Position numbers and translations under genes: made by a program
The notes under the pieces: generated by a model
Databases searched by the model: none
What the model was told of the DNA's origin: nothing
The model's input: the letters and a program-made list of their open reading frames with translations, nothing else
In this document: positions 11,001 to 39,746 of the stretch, one piece after another
Layout of the letters: each line of letters starts with the position of its first letter
Position numbering within the stretch: position 1 is the stretch's first letter
Assembly: GCA_036785325.1 (NCBI GenBank)
Contig: JAXIVH010000241.1
Span: forward strand, 1 to 64,000
DNA: 64,000 nt
Reading direction: 5' to 3'
Source of the DNA: Urophycis tenuis
Taxonomy: Eukaryota; Chordata; Actinopteri; Gadiformes; Phycidae

Positions 11001-14000
11001 TGACGACCGGCCAGAACCACGTCAACACCAACTCTCACTGACCACCGGGCTGAAGGAGGCCCACCCACCGTTCTGGGCTTCTCGGGAGCGCACAGGAAGT
11101 AGTCCAGGAACACCTTGTGGACCAGAGAATGTTTGATGACCTGTTCCCTGTAACACAACACAGGTTACACACACATTACAAACACAGCACTGTGACACAA
11201 CACAGGTAAAACACACACACACACATTACAAACACAGCCCTGTAACACAACACAGGTAACACACACACACATTACAAACACAGCCCTGTAACACAACACA
11301 GGTAACACACACATTACAAACACAGCCCTGTAACACAACACAGGTAACACACACACACACATTGCAAACACAGCCCTGTAACACAACACAGGTTACACAT
11401 ACATTACAAACACAGCCCTGCAACACAACACAGGTTACACACACAACACACAAAGGCTACACACACACACCTGTAACACAGCCCAGGTTACACCACACCC
11501 ACACACACCTGTAACACAGCACAGGTTACACCACACCCACACCCACACACACACACTTCTTACTTCTGTGCCATGGGTGTGAGTGTGCTCTTCATCTCAT
11601 CCAGGATGCGGAGCAGCTTGTCAGGTTCAGCAGCCACAACCTTCTCTAAGGTAGGACACTCTGGGGACTGAGCACAGCATGCTAACTAGTTAGTTAACTA
11701 GAAACTAACACAACCTTCTCTAAGGTAGGACACTCTGGGGACTGAACACAGCAGGCTAACTAGTTAGTTAACTAGAAACTAACACAACCTTCTCTAAGGT
11801 AGGACACTCTGGGGACTGAACACAGCATGCTAACTAGTTAGTTAACTAGAAACTAACACAACCTTCTCTAAGGTAGGACACTCTGGGGACTGAGCACAGC
11901 ATGCTAACTAGTTAGTTAACTAGAAACTAACACAACCTTCTCTAAGGTAGGACACTCTGGGGACTGAGCACAGCATGCTAACTAGTTAGTTAACTAGAAA
12001 CTTACAACCTTCTCTAAGGTAGGACACTCTGGGGACTGAACACAGCAGGCTAACTAGTTAGTTAACTAGAAACTAACACAACCTTCTCTAAGGTAGGACA
12101 CTCTGGGGACTGAACACAGCAGGCTAACTAGTTAGTTAACTAGAGACTAACACAACCTTCTCTAAGGTAGGACACTCTAGGGACTGAACACAGCAGGCTA
12201 ACTAGTTAGTTAACTAGAAACTAACAACCTTCTCTCAGGTAGGACACTCTGGGGACTGAGCACAGCATGCTAACTAGTTAGTTAACTAGAAACTAACACA
12301 ACCTTCTCTCAGGTAGGACACTCTGGGGACTGAGCACAGCAGGCTAACTAGTTAGTTAACTAGAAACTAACAACCTTCTCTCAGGTAGGACACTCTGGGG
12401 ACTGAACACAGCAGGCTAACTAGTTAGTTAACTAGAAACTAACACAACCTTCTCTAAGGTAGGACACTCTGGGGATTGAACACAGCATGCTAACTAGTTA
12501 GTTAACTAGAAACTAACACAACCTTCTCTAAGGTAGGACACTCTGGGGACTGAGCACAGCAGGCTAACTAGTTAGTTAACTAGAAACTAACAACCTTCTC
12601 TAAGGTAGGACACTCTGGGGACTGAGCACAGCAGGCTAACTAGTTAGTTAACTAGAAACTAACAACCTTCTCTCAGGTAGGACACTCTGGGGACTGAACA
12701 CAGCAGGCTAACTAGTTAGTTAACTAGAAACTAACACAACCTTCTCTAAGGTAGGACACTCTGGGGACTGAACACAGCATGCTAACTAGTTAGTTAACTA
12801 GAAACTAACACAACCTTCTCTAAGGTAGGACACTCTGAGAACTGAGCACAGTATGCTAACTAGTTAGTTAACTAGAAACCAACAACCTTCTCTAAGGTAG
12901 GACACTCTAGGGACTGAACACAGCAGGCTCACTAGTTAGTTAACTAGAAACTAATACAACCTTCTCTAAGGTAGGACACTCTGGGGACTGAACACAGGGT
13001 ATTGTTTATTATTACCAGTTGACCTACTATCTAACTAGTAGCGAGCCCATCTTCTGAGTGCCTGTGTGTATGTGTATGTGTGTGTGTTTGTGTGTATCTG
13101 AGCGTGCGTGCATGTGTGTGCATGCGTGCGTGCGTGTGTGTGTATGTGTGTGTGTGTGTGTGTGCGTGCCCACCTTGCAGAGTGTGAAGGTGTTCCCGTA
13201 CAGCTCCTCCGTCAGCATCAGTCTCTGGGCGAGGACGGCCTTGTCGTTGTAGGCGTACTCGATGATGGACGACGCGTTGGCGTGCCGAAGCATCGTGCGC
13301 ACGTTTCCTTTGAACGTCTGCATCACCGCGGCAACCAGCTCCTTCTTCCTGTGGGGCGGTGACCAGCGCATCACACCCAGAGGTCAGGGGGGGTCAGGGG
13401 GGGGGGTCAGGGCGTGTCCGGCCCCGCGGCACAGAACCAGTAAACAACGTGTAACACGCAGCTCATCACGCGTGACGCGTGACGCGTGGACAGCTGTCAG
13501 GAGGATAGGTGGGACTGCTCTGCTCCTCCTCCAGGAGGAGGAGAGGAGGAGAGGAGAGGAGGAGCAGCGGAGAACTCACCCATGCATGAGAAGCTTCTTC
13601 ACCAGATGTCGGCCATACTTGGACTTACTCAGCGCCACCATGTCGGCTGTGAAACATGAACAACGATGAACACATTAATACATCGGTTCATGAAACGTCA
13701 TTAAGTAACAAAAACACAATCAGTAGAGAAAACCAACCATTAACTCACACCACGTGGTCATTTGCATAAATGTAACCCAAGTCCAATGTTTGTGTGCCCC
13801 TATGGTGCACTGTGCAGGTCAAAACACCACAACATGCTGCCCTGTGGTCCACTTCAGACCTGTTAATGTGTTCAACACAATACTAACAGGTTGCCTCACT
13901 GTGAGGCAGACTGGACCCAATGACATGGACCAATGACCGGACCCAATGACAAGGGGGTCACCGGTGGCAACAGAGGAGACAGAGACATGGAGGTAACCGG

Positions 14001-14490
14001 TGGCAACAGAGGAGACAGAGACATGGAGGTAACTGGTGGCAACAGAGGAGACAGAGACATGGAGGTAACCGGTGGCAACAGAGGAGACAGAGACATGGAG
14101 GTAACCGGTGGCAACAGAGGAGACAGAGACATGGAGGTAACCGGTGGCAACAGAGGAGACAGAGACATGGAGGTAACTGGTGGCAACAGAGGAGACAGAG
14201 ACATGGAGGTAACCGGTGGCAACAGAGGAGACAGAGACATGGAGGTAACCGGTGGCAACAGAGGAGACAGAGACATGGAGGTAACCGGTGGCAACAGAGG
14301 AGACAGAGACATGGAGGTAACCGGTGGCAACAGAGGAGACAGAGACATGGAGGTAACCGGTGGCAACAGAGGGGTTAAATCGATCGGCTCTGACCTTTGA
14401 GGTCCTCGAAGACTTCCTGTCGCTGCTCATGGTTGGCAAACTGGATGAATGACTGCAGCACTCTGACCGAGTCATGAGCAAACGACATCT

Positions 14491-14545
<55 letters not shown>

Positions 14546-16014
14546 ATTACATACAGTCGCACACACAGTTTAAAACTCTGAGCTCCATCTTCGTCTCTCT
14601 TGGCGTGACTGGGGGTCAGGGGTCAGTTAGGAGGGGGTACCTGTTTGACCTTTCCCTGGATCATGCGATGAAGCTCATCCAAAAGCTTTGTTTTCTTCTC
14701 ACTGGTACAGTCCTTCCTGTACACACACACACACACTGTAATGTGTAAACTGTAATGTGTGTGTGTGTGTGCGCGTGCGTGTGTGTCTGTCTGTGTGTAC
14801 CTTCGCAGTGCCTCCCAGACTTGTTTTGCGCGGCAGATGATGTCATAGATGTCCTTCTTCTCCGTCTGCTGTCTGTAGTTCTTCAGGTCCTTCTTCTTCT
14901 GCTTGTAGTCGGCCCAGTCGGTCTTCTCTGTACACAGTAGGAACAACATCTAATTACATATAAAACAATAGATATCACACATTACACATATATAACCCAT
15001 TCAGCCATCTTATGTGCCCCCCCCCCCCCCCCCCCCCCCCCAAACACACACACATCATCTTAACTGTTTCCTACCTCCTTCTGGTGTCATTTTCATTTTC
15101 TTCTTTAATCCACCTTTAATAAAACAGAAGTACTCTCTTTGAATGTAATACAAATACAATTACTTTTCACAAATACAAATGTAATATTGATTAAAACACA
15201 ATAATTACCAATTAATAACACATCAAGAATCAGTTTTATCTTTGCTTTATCCAGCTGTTCACGTGATCCTACCATCCAGCTGTTCTCATGACATCATAAC
15301 ATTGACAGGATGATTTCCATCGAACTCCAACAACTCAGACAGACTGCTGCTGCTCATCAAAGCACACCAGTGCACCAGTGCTAATGCACAGAGCCAGCAG
15401 CCTCTAGACATGCTCCTCCTCTGTGACAGAAGAACTCCTACCATTGTCTGTTGACATCTTCCTCTTCTGAGAGCCGTGTGCTTCCTTAGTGAATCCAAAC
15501 TTCTTCTTCCCCACATCGCCCTTCTTCTGTGTGTTGTTGTTGTACGGCTTGAACTGCTTTTTACCGCCTGGTTTGTTGGTTGGCTTTCCTCCCAGTTTGG
15601 TCCCCATTGAATCTAAACACAGAATGACACCACTTTAAAATTGATGAGCTTACATTAATCGATCATCTCTATAGATTATCAATAAGGTTATTGATAACTT
15701 GTGTCCCAAAAGGTAACAAATTTTCCTCTAGGTAGAGATGCGATAAATGTTTATCATACCACTTCATGTCAACTTAGTTGACATTGTTATTGTATGGCTT
15801 TATTGCGATGATAGTTTCTCACACGACTTCATATCAAGTTAGTGTTATTGTTATGACTGACCTTTATTACGAGGTCATTATTCTTACGTTAACAGTATAG
15901 CAGCATGATGGAAAGAAAGAACGCCACCAGGGTTGTCTTACCTTTTCCTTTGAATTTCCTTTCGAATTTCTTGTCCCCCTTGGGCGAAAATCCCTTTTTG
16001 GATTTTGTTTCCAT
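7844..16014 (-). CDS. PUM3: PUM3 (Puf-A/KIAA0020), nucleolar pumilio-like protein, 18 coding exons
   Basis: Eighteen coding exons on minus, all with GT/AG borders, add up to 1,917 bases (638 codons plus stop; human is 648). Every junction keeps the frame, which supports the model strongly. PUM3 is the atypical Puf-repeat protein of the nucleolus, related to yeast Puf6, which binds structured nucleic acid and acts in 60S ribosome biogenesis. The N-terminus is Lys-rich (METKSKKGFSPKGDKKFERK), followed by an acidic/basic linker and then Puf-like repeats. Hallmarks include KSKYGRHLVKKLLMHG, MLRHANASSIIEYAYNDKA, AYTHDGARVAMHCLWHGTPK and FGHLVLLAIFDCVDDTKL. The start at 16,014 follows a short 5' UTR. 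PUM3 and VLDLR are co-oriented here. Confidence 0.97.
7977..8260. repeat. (CCCA)n/(CA)n and (GAGT)n tracts in the last PUM3 intron
   Basis: A CCCA then CA tract at about 7,979-8,043 directly precedes the final exon. A (GTGA)n tract of about 17 units lies at 8,184-8,247 and grades into GA. Both sit in the 306-base last intron. Confidence 0.9.
9405..9515 (+). mobile_element. LINE 3' tail fragment
   Basis: The sequence CCCTCAGGGATCATTAAAGT followed by (TGTC)n resembles the 3' end of a fish non-LTR retrotransposon that closes in a short tandem repeat. A similar end occurs at about 54,415-54,455. No coding part remains. It lies in a PUM3 intron. Confidence 0.6.
9763..10244. mobile_element. PIF/Harbinger-like MITE with TAA target duplication
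   Basis: Element 9,766-10,241 (476 bp) begins AGGCTGAGTTATG and ends with the inverse, ATAACCCAGCCT. It is flanked on both sides by TAA (9,763-9,765 and 10,242-10,244). Imperfect inverted similarity extends inward. A 3-bp TWA target and short termini suggest PIF/Harbinger or ISL2EU. No transposase frame is present. It lies in the PUM3 intron between the exons at 10,328 and 9,704. Confidence 0.75.
10700..10862. repeat. Interrupted (TG)n tract at a PUM3 donor
   Basis: TG repeats with CG and TA interruptions, ending immediately beside the donor of the exon at 10,864-10,962. On the transcribed strand this is a CA-rich intron start. Confidence 0.9.
11148..11545. repeat. Array carrying copies of a PUM3 acceptor
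   Basis: Units of about 42-48 bp, plus shorter derivatives. On minus each core unit contains TTGTGTTACAGGG, which is also the natural 3' splice site of the exon starting at 11,147 (TTGTGTTACAG then GGAACAGG). About five clear units cover 11,205-11,440, followed by degenerate CACACCTGTAACACAGC units. Confidence 0.8.
11640..13000. repeat. 74-bp minisatellite containing PUM3 3' splice site and coding bases
   Basis: Nineteen copies of a 71-74-bp unit. On minus each holds GCTGTGYTCAG, then the coding-like TCCCCAGAGTGTCC and TACCTTAGAGAAG, then GTTGTG, then a palindromic spacer (CTAGTTAACTAACTAG). The copy ending at 11,640 is the real start of the exon 11,667-11,564. The array therefore repeats the acceptor and the first 27-33 coding bases. 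It fills almost the whole intron up to the exon at 13,174. Confidence 0.95.
13060..13172. repeat. TG-rich tract next to PUM3 exon 8 donor
   Basis: Interrupted TG/TGCG repeat ending a few bases from the donor of the exon at 13,174-13,348. Confidence 0.85.
13955..14376. repeat. 36-bp minisatellite in a PUM3 intron
   Basis: About 11.5 copies of a 36-bp unit containing GGTGGCAACAGAGGAGACAG and AGACATGGAGGTAACC, nearly identical (C/T at one site). Because 36 is a multiple of 3, frames stay open through it on both strands and give repetitive pseudo-proteins. It ends about 19 bases from the donor of the exon at 14,395. Confidence 0.95.
14492..14545. repeat. (CA)n tract directly upstream of PUM3 exon 6
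   Basis: About 25 CA units on plus. In the PUM3 transcript this is (UG)25 ending in UACAG, the exon's acceptor. There is no other pyrimidine tract. Confidence 0.9.
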
Positions 16015-16310
16015 GATATCGTGTTTTTGGTTTCTAACAAACCAAACAGACAGACAGGGTAGTTAGTATAAGTTAACCAGCTCCAAATCAATGTAAAGCC
16101 TTTACTAAAACACAACACATATGCAAGAATTACTAATATAAAACACACCAACGGCAGGGCAATTCTTTTTAAACGGGTATCGGTGAAGATCTGAGATATC
16201 ATTCAAACACAATTTACACGGGGTTTTGCGAAGTTAATATGTTAAATATATAAACACGTTTACCTCAGACGTTCCCATGCGTTCCGAAACAACAACGAAT
16301 TACGGCATAG
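16015..16310 (-). promoter_or_regulatory. PUM3: PUM3 5' UTR exons and promoter region
   Basis: A short 5' UTR segment, 16,033-16,015, follows an acceptor (TTGTTAG). A donor at 16,264 (CTGAG then GTAAAC) suggests a non-coding first exon of about 16,264-16,310. Upstream sequence has scattered CpG but no TATA box I trust. The transcription start is inferred. Confidence 0.5.
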
Positions 16311-17035
16311 CCAGTATCCAATCACATCACGATATGCTGTCGTAAATATTTGTTGCGACAATGTCGTAAGGCAGTTTTATGTACAGCTGATTTGTGTTGT
16401 GGCGTTTTTAATACGGTTCGTTATTTCATGTTCTGTATTATTCTGTGTGTTTTCCCGAATGCAACCTGAGAATCCAGGAAAGACGCGTGCTGTATATTGC
16501 ATTCACGCTGTTATCCCACAAATAATCACAACTTTAATTTAAGTTGCCAAACATTAGTTTACCTTATCTTATTCACCTCTGTCCCTGCCTCCCTCTTCAT
16601 CCCCAAACCGTCACCACTCATCCCCATCTCCTTCCAGACAAGGTTGTAGAGTTCCTCATGCGTATCATCATTATAAAGAGTTATCGCTTCAGGTTTTGGC
16701 CCACAAGCTTGCGTCACATGCTGAGCTCACCTTTTGGCCACAGCTTCACGCCAGTCACAGGCCCATGTAAAATGCTAATTGTAATATACAACATGGTCAT
16801 ACTGATGAAGAATCTACAGTGTACATCACAGTAACATGGTCGACCCTACATGCCACTTGGCGTCAGTATTTCACAAGAAAAAAGTATCCAAATATTTGAT
16901 CAGATTTGGACGAAACTTCCGTGCATGAATGTTGAAACAAATTTTATGTCACTATAAATATATCAAATAATCGCCAGCGCTAATGCACATTAACCGTGAG
17001 GAAACAAAACTACAACAGGATACTGTAGCTCAGCT
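16311..17035. other. PUM3-VLDLR intergenic region
   Basis: About 0.7 kb of unique DNA between the presumed PUM3 start and the VLDLR poly(A) signal. No KCNV2-like exon is visible, although KCNV2 separates these two genes in mammals. Confidence 0.6.
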
Positions 17036-17041
17036 TTTATT
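17036..17041 (-). terminator. VLDLR: Candidate VLDLR polyadenylation signal
   Basis: AATAAA on minus (within CAAAATAAAAGC), about 1.27 kb after the VLDLR stop. The interval 17,042-18,309 has no other exon and is best read as 3' UTR. Confidence 0.55.
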
Positions 17042-18309
17042 TTGAAGTGATTTTCACACCAGCTTGTTGACAGATACAGTGTGTTTAAATCTTAATCCCC
17101 CAGACTGTACAAGGCTAGAAAAACTTACAACAGCACACAAACATACAAAATAGCTTTAACAAATTCGGTTGTATTTCTTTGACATTTGAATATCTTGTTT
17201 GTTAAATACGTATAACCCTGGTACTGTACCCAACCATAGCAAAAAATTATCTCAAGTCAAATGTATACAATCTTATTTACAGAAGGAACATTTGATCAAA
17301 GTGCATTGAGAGAGGGAGTCCTGATTGGCTGTCATGTCAGAGGATTATGGGATTAAATGTATAGAATGTACAAAATGCTGTAACCATGGCAACGCTCACT
17401 TTTTCCATAATACATAATCATTAACAGTGAAATGAGAAATAATGCATTGTCCCACCAGATAACGTCAGGAAGTAATGTTCATTAAGGAAGAGAGAGAGAA
17501 AAAAAAAAGACAATAAATTAAATGTACATCTTCACCAGACATTTCTGTCAAACACAACCATAAATAGTGGGTTGATCAGGGCGGTCTGATCATCGTCATC
17601 CAACTGGACCAGAACCAGGCCGTTCACTTTAGAGGTTTCATTTACTCTCAACTTGTTGTCTGCATGTGATCAGTCACAGAAAATGTTGTAAAAAAATAAG
17701 TTAAAATAAGATAAAGACACCCAGAACCAGACCAAACCGGTCCTTTCCTCTCAGCCTTGTTCCATGTTCTGCCTTCAGATGCAAGCTAAACGACCCTAGA
17801 AGCAGCGAGGAGTCCCAGACAGCAGTAGGAAGATCTGGCACCTCCTAGTGGACAGGGAGGGTGTTACGACCGTGCCCACCGCAGTGAGAAGACCAGCTGG
17901 ACCACGAAACCCAGTGAGCACAGACTGTTCTTCTGCTCACCTGTCATTGGCCAGACTGTTCTCCTGCTCCTCTCTCATAGGTTGTCATCTGCCCCCACCC
18001 ACCCCCACCCCCTCCCCTCCCCCCCCCCCCCCACACACACACTGTGCGAAAACATACTAGACACCATTTCATGATAATATTCACATAATAAATAACCAGC
18101 CCTCCCCTCCCCTCCCAGTGACCATCTGGAGTGATGACGTAATGCACTTCAGAGGGCCTGCGGTCCGGCGATAAGGTTTGGCTGCTGTTGCCGCGGGTGA
18201 CCGTCGGCAGTGGAAACGCCGGGGGGCACCATGCAACACCCGGTGGACAGGGTGGGGGTGGATGGGGCGGGGGGGGGGGGGTGGGTGTTGGTGGTTGCCA
18301 TGGAAACAA
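17042..18309 (-). other. VLDLR: VLDLR 3' UTR
   Basis: Unique sequence between the stop codon at 18,310 and the candidate poly(A) signal. It contains a poly-C/CA run at about 17,995-18,042 and a G-rich run at about 18,260-18,290. Confidence 0.5.
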
Positions 18310-36655
<18,346 letters not shown>

Positions 36656-37300
36656 GTCTGCTAAGGGGAGCCGAGCGGGGGGGCTTCCTCGCTGGGTTCT
36701 GGAGCTGGAGCTGGCCTGGTGGTTTGGTGGTGCTGGTGCTGGTTGCTGCTGGTGGTGGTGGTGGTGGTGGTGGTTCGGGAACCCGGTTCACTCCACTGTA
36801 GACTGTAGAAAACCGCGGCACGCCAAATCGCATGCGACGCCGAGTGTGGACTGCAGCTCTGCGGGAGCGGACGGCAGGCAGCCCGAACCACGCGCCTTCT
36901 TTATGCTCTCGGTGGGTTCACGCACCGTCGTCTTTCCGGTTCGCGGTGCCTCCTCCCGAGGTGGCGGACAAGCTGCAGTCCATGGCCTGATTACAGCACG
37001 GAGCCCGTGCGCCGACTCTCACACACACACCGATCCAACATGACACACACACACACACAAACGAGACCCGCTCCACACACTCACCGATATCCTCTGATAT
37101 ACATAGGCCTATATCTATATATACACACACGCACGCACGCACACACACGCACACACCGAGCCCCCCTCTGATGCACACACACACACACAACACACACACA
37201 CACCAAGACCCCCTGATACACACACACACATACAGTGATCCAACCTGACACACATACACGGATCGCCCCCCCCGATACACACAATGAGCCTCCGAGTACG
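36656..37300 (-). promoter_or_regulatory. VLDLR: VLDLR 5' UTR and promoter region
   Basis: GC- and CpG-rich DNA from the start codon to about 36,990, including a (GGT)n run at about 36,738-36,775, then CA-rich low-complexity DNA to 37,270. Promoter function is inferred from position and composition. Confidence 0.45.
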
Positions 37301-37479
37301 CTACTGGCGGATCTATCCTCCTCCTTCTCCTCCTCCTCCTTCTCCTCTTGTGACAGGTTAACCCTTCACGTACAGTCCGACCACTTGGACATCACGCACT
37401 ATTGTTGTTGTTAGATTAGCCTAGTAATTAGTCATCGTCCATCATTCTTCTCCTTCTCAGTCGAACCAGTGAAAATTAA

Positions 37480-38111
<632 letters not shown>

Positions 38112-38629
38112 GCTTTTTAAAGGCACTTTATATCAGTAACTGAATCGAGAAAGTATGTTTATATGCACACTATATTTACAGAATATGGCCTCATAAAAAT
38201 ATAAAAATAGCAGTGTAGATAATATAAAATACGACATTTTGAAATGAAAAATACAGATAGATACAGATACATATCATAAATAAATATAGTTGTTATTTCA
38301 TGTAAGTTTGTAACACTATCACTCTCAATGCTGAACCTCAACATGCTGTGGTCTATTCCAGTCCAACTCAACAAAGAGTACAAAGAGTACAGAACACAGT
38401 CTCTGAGCAGGCGTCTCCAATATAGCGTTACGTCGCCATCTGGTGGCCAACGTTTATACAACACCTGTCGAGCTGTTCACCGGACGGCTAATTATAAAGG
38501 ACAGAATGTTCGTCATATAAACATGCCGTCTGTCTCTAACGTGGCTTCATTACTTCGGTATCTCTACAATAGGATGTTATTTTAGCACGTGTAATATTAG
38601 CAGGACAGTAGCAACTAAAACATTTTCTG

Positions 38630-38760
38630 GTGAATTTCTTACTGTATTAGCAGCAATCAATGAAATGTTTCACCTTCTTATGACAAATGTATTCTTTGTA
38701 AGTCGCTTTGGATAAAAGCATCTGCTAAATGCCCTCAATGTAAATGTAACTAAGACTGTT
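38630..38760 (+). mobile_element. LINE 3' tail (TCGCTTTGGATAAAAGC family)
   Basis: Contains TTACTGTATTAGCAGCAAT, then GTCGCTTTGGATAAAAGC and ATCTGCTAAATGCC, and ends in AATGTAAATG. The same tail recurs at about 42,230-42,365, 48,170-48,308, 59,570-59,700 (minus) and 61,170-61,220. Confidence 0.7.
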
Positions 38761-39044
38761 AGAATTATGTGTGACATTTGAGTTATTAAGAAAACATTCC
38801 CATCTATCTTCACCTATGAGATGTTTCGGTCGGTGTGTCCATCCATCCATCAAACATGCATCTTAGAACTGCAAGCTTTAGTTGTTTAAGGTTGTATGCC
38901 TAAGTTGATTGGTGTTTGTTAAAAACATTTTAGGCTTGAAAAAAAGGTTATATATGTAAATATATTAGTTCTGTGTTAAAAGTATGAAAACACATTTGGT
39001 AGATAAACATATTTAAGGTGAAGTGGCAGCACTACCCTAGAGTT

Positions 39045-39240
39045 TGATATGCAATTGGTCCATTCCATCTGTGAGCTACCATTGGTCCACTTGATCCATG
39101 AGCTGCTATTGGTCCATTCCATCTGTGAGCTGCCATTGGTCCACTTGATCCATGACCATGAGCTGCTATTGGTCCATTGAGTCTGTGAGCTGCTTTTGAG
39201 CCGTTTGATCTGCATGCTGCAATTCGTCCATCCGATCTTC
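39045..39240. repeat. Minisatellite with TGAGCTGCCATTGGTCCA units
   Basis: About seven imperfect units of 24-33 bp with alternating ATTGGTCCA and GATCCATGAGC elements. Non-coding. Confidence 0.8.
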
Positions 39241-39608
39241 TTTCTCTGTCGAGAAGCATCTGGTTGTGACCCCTTTTCTGTGAGACTTCGTCTCAGGTCA
39301 GTGTTTTTTTGTGGAGAATATTCCGGCGCTTTCCTCCTGAATGGATGAGTCCCTCCCGTACGCCTGGTCCTACCACTAGTAACATCAGACGTGGTGAAGC
39401 CTCATAACACTGGGGTGGACTCTCCAGCTCTGGAGCTGGACTCCAGGTGAAACCCACATGGAGGAGGTCAGCTCCAGTCCAGTCTGGCTTACTTGTTGTG
39501 CTCCAGGACTTCTTTGTGACCCCAAGTTAGGGTGGAGGTCAGAGGTGAAAGGTTGAATCCACCAAAGGCTCAGAGTGCTGACAGGGGGGTGGGGTCAGGG
39601 GTCGGAGG

Positions 39609-39746
39609 TCAGCGGAGGTGGGGATCCCCGTAGGGTGTCTGCAGACAGAGGGAGCCGTGGTGGGGCAGAGGGTGTGTGTGGTAGTGTTCGATCAGTGCCT
39701 CCAGTGACAGGAAGATGGCGTCCATGTCCAGGAAGACCCTCTGGTC
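39609..39746 (-). other. SH3BP2: SH3BP2 last coding exon (C-terminal SH2 half)
   Basis: A 138-base exon after a TTTTCAG acceptor. It encodes FLDMDAIFLSLEALIEHYHT, HPLP and a short tail. It occurs once only. Downstream to 38,760 no clear AATAAA was found, so the 3' end is open. Confidence 0.93.

Larger units (their letters stand above)
10580..13348 (-). other. PUM3: PUM3 exons 8-12 (central Puf repeats)
   Basis: Coding segments: 13348-13174, 11667-11564, 11147-11069, 10962-10864 and 10633-10580. They encode MLRHANASSIIEYAYNDK, KLLRILDEMKSTLTPMAQK, KHSLVHKVFLDYFLCAPEK, the AYTHDGARVAMHCLWHG repeat and DRKVIIKTMKTYMVKFAT. The acceptor of the second exon lies inside the 74-bp array at 11,640-13,000. 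I used the acceptor nearest the coding body, at 11,667; it joins Lys to SPECPTLEK exactly as in the family alignment. Confidence 0.92.
13580..16014 (-). other. PUM3: PUM3 exons 1-7 (N-terminal part)
   Basis: Coding segments in gene order: 16014-15942, 15612-15442, 15113-15075, 14927-14801, 14716-14641, 14488-14395 and 13646-13580. They encode the basic N-terminus, the block starting KTDWADYKQKKKDLKNYR, and the first Puf-like units. The 39-bp third exon (GLKKKMKMTPEG) is the least certain, but its splice sites and phase fit. The acceptors of exons 5 and 6 are preceded directly by TG tracts on the sense strand. Confidence 0.9.

Noticed and set aside
11640..13000. CRISPR-like regular repeats
   Set aside because: The whole 74-bp unit is repeated, with no unique spacers, the host is a vertebrate, and the unit derives from a PUM3 exon edge.
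13819..14562. A 247-codon frame with 12-residue repeats as a gene
   Set aside because: It is the 36-bp minisatellite inside a PUM3 intron and runs through a real exon in the wrong frame.
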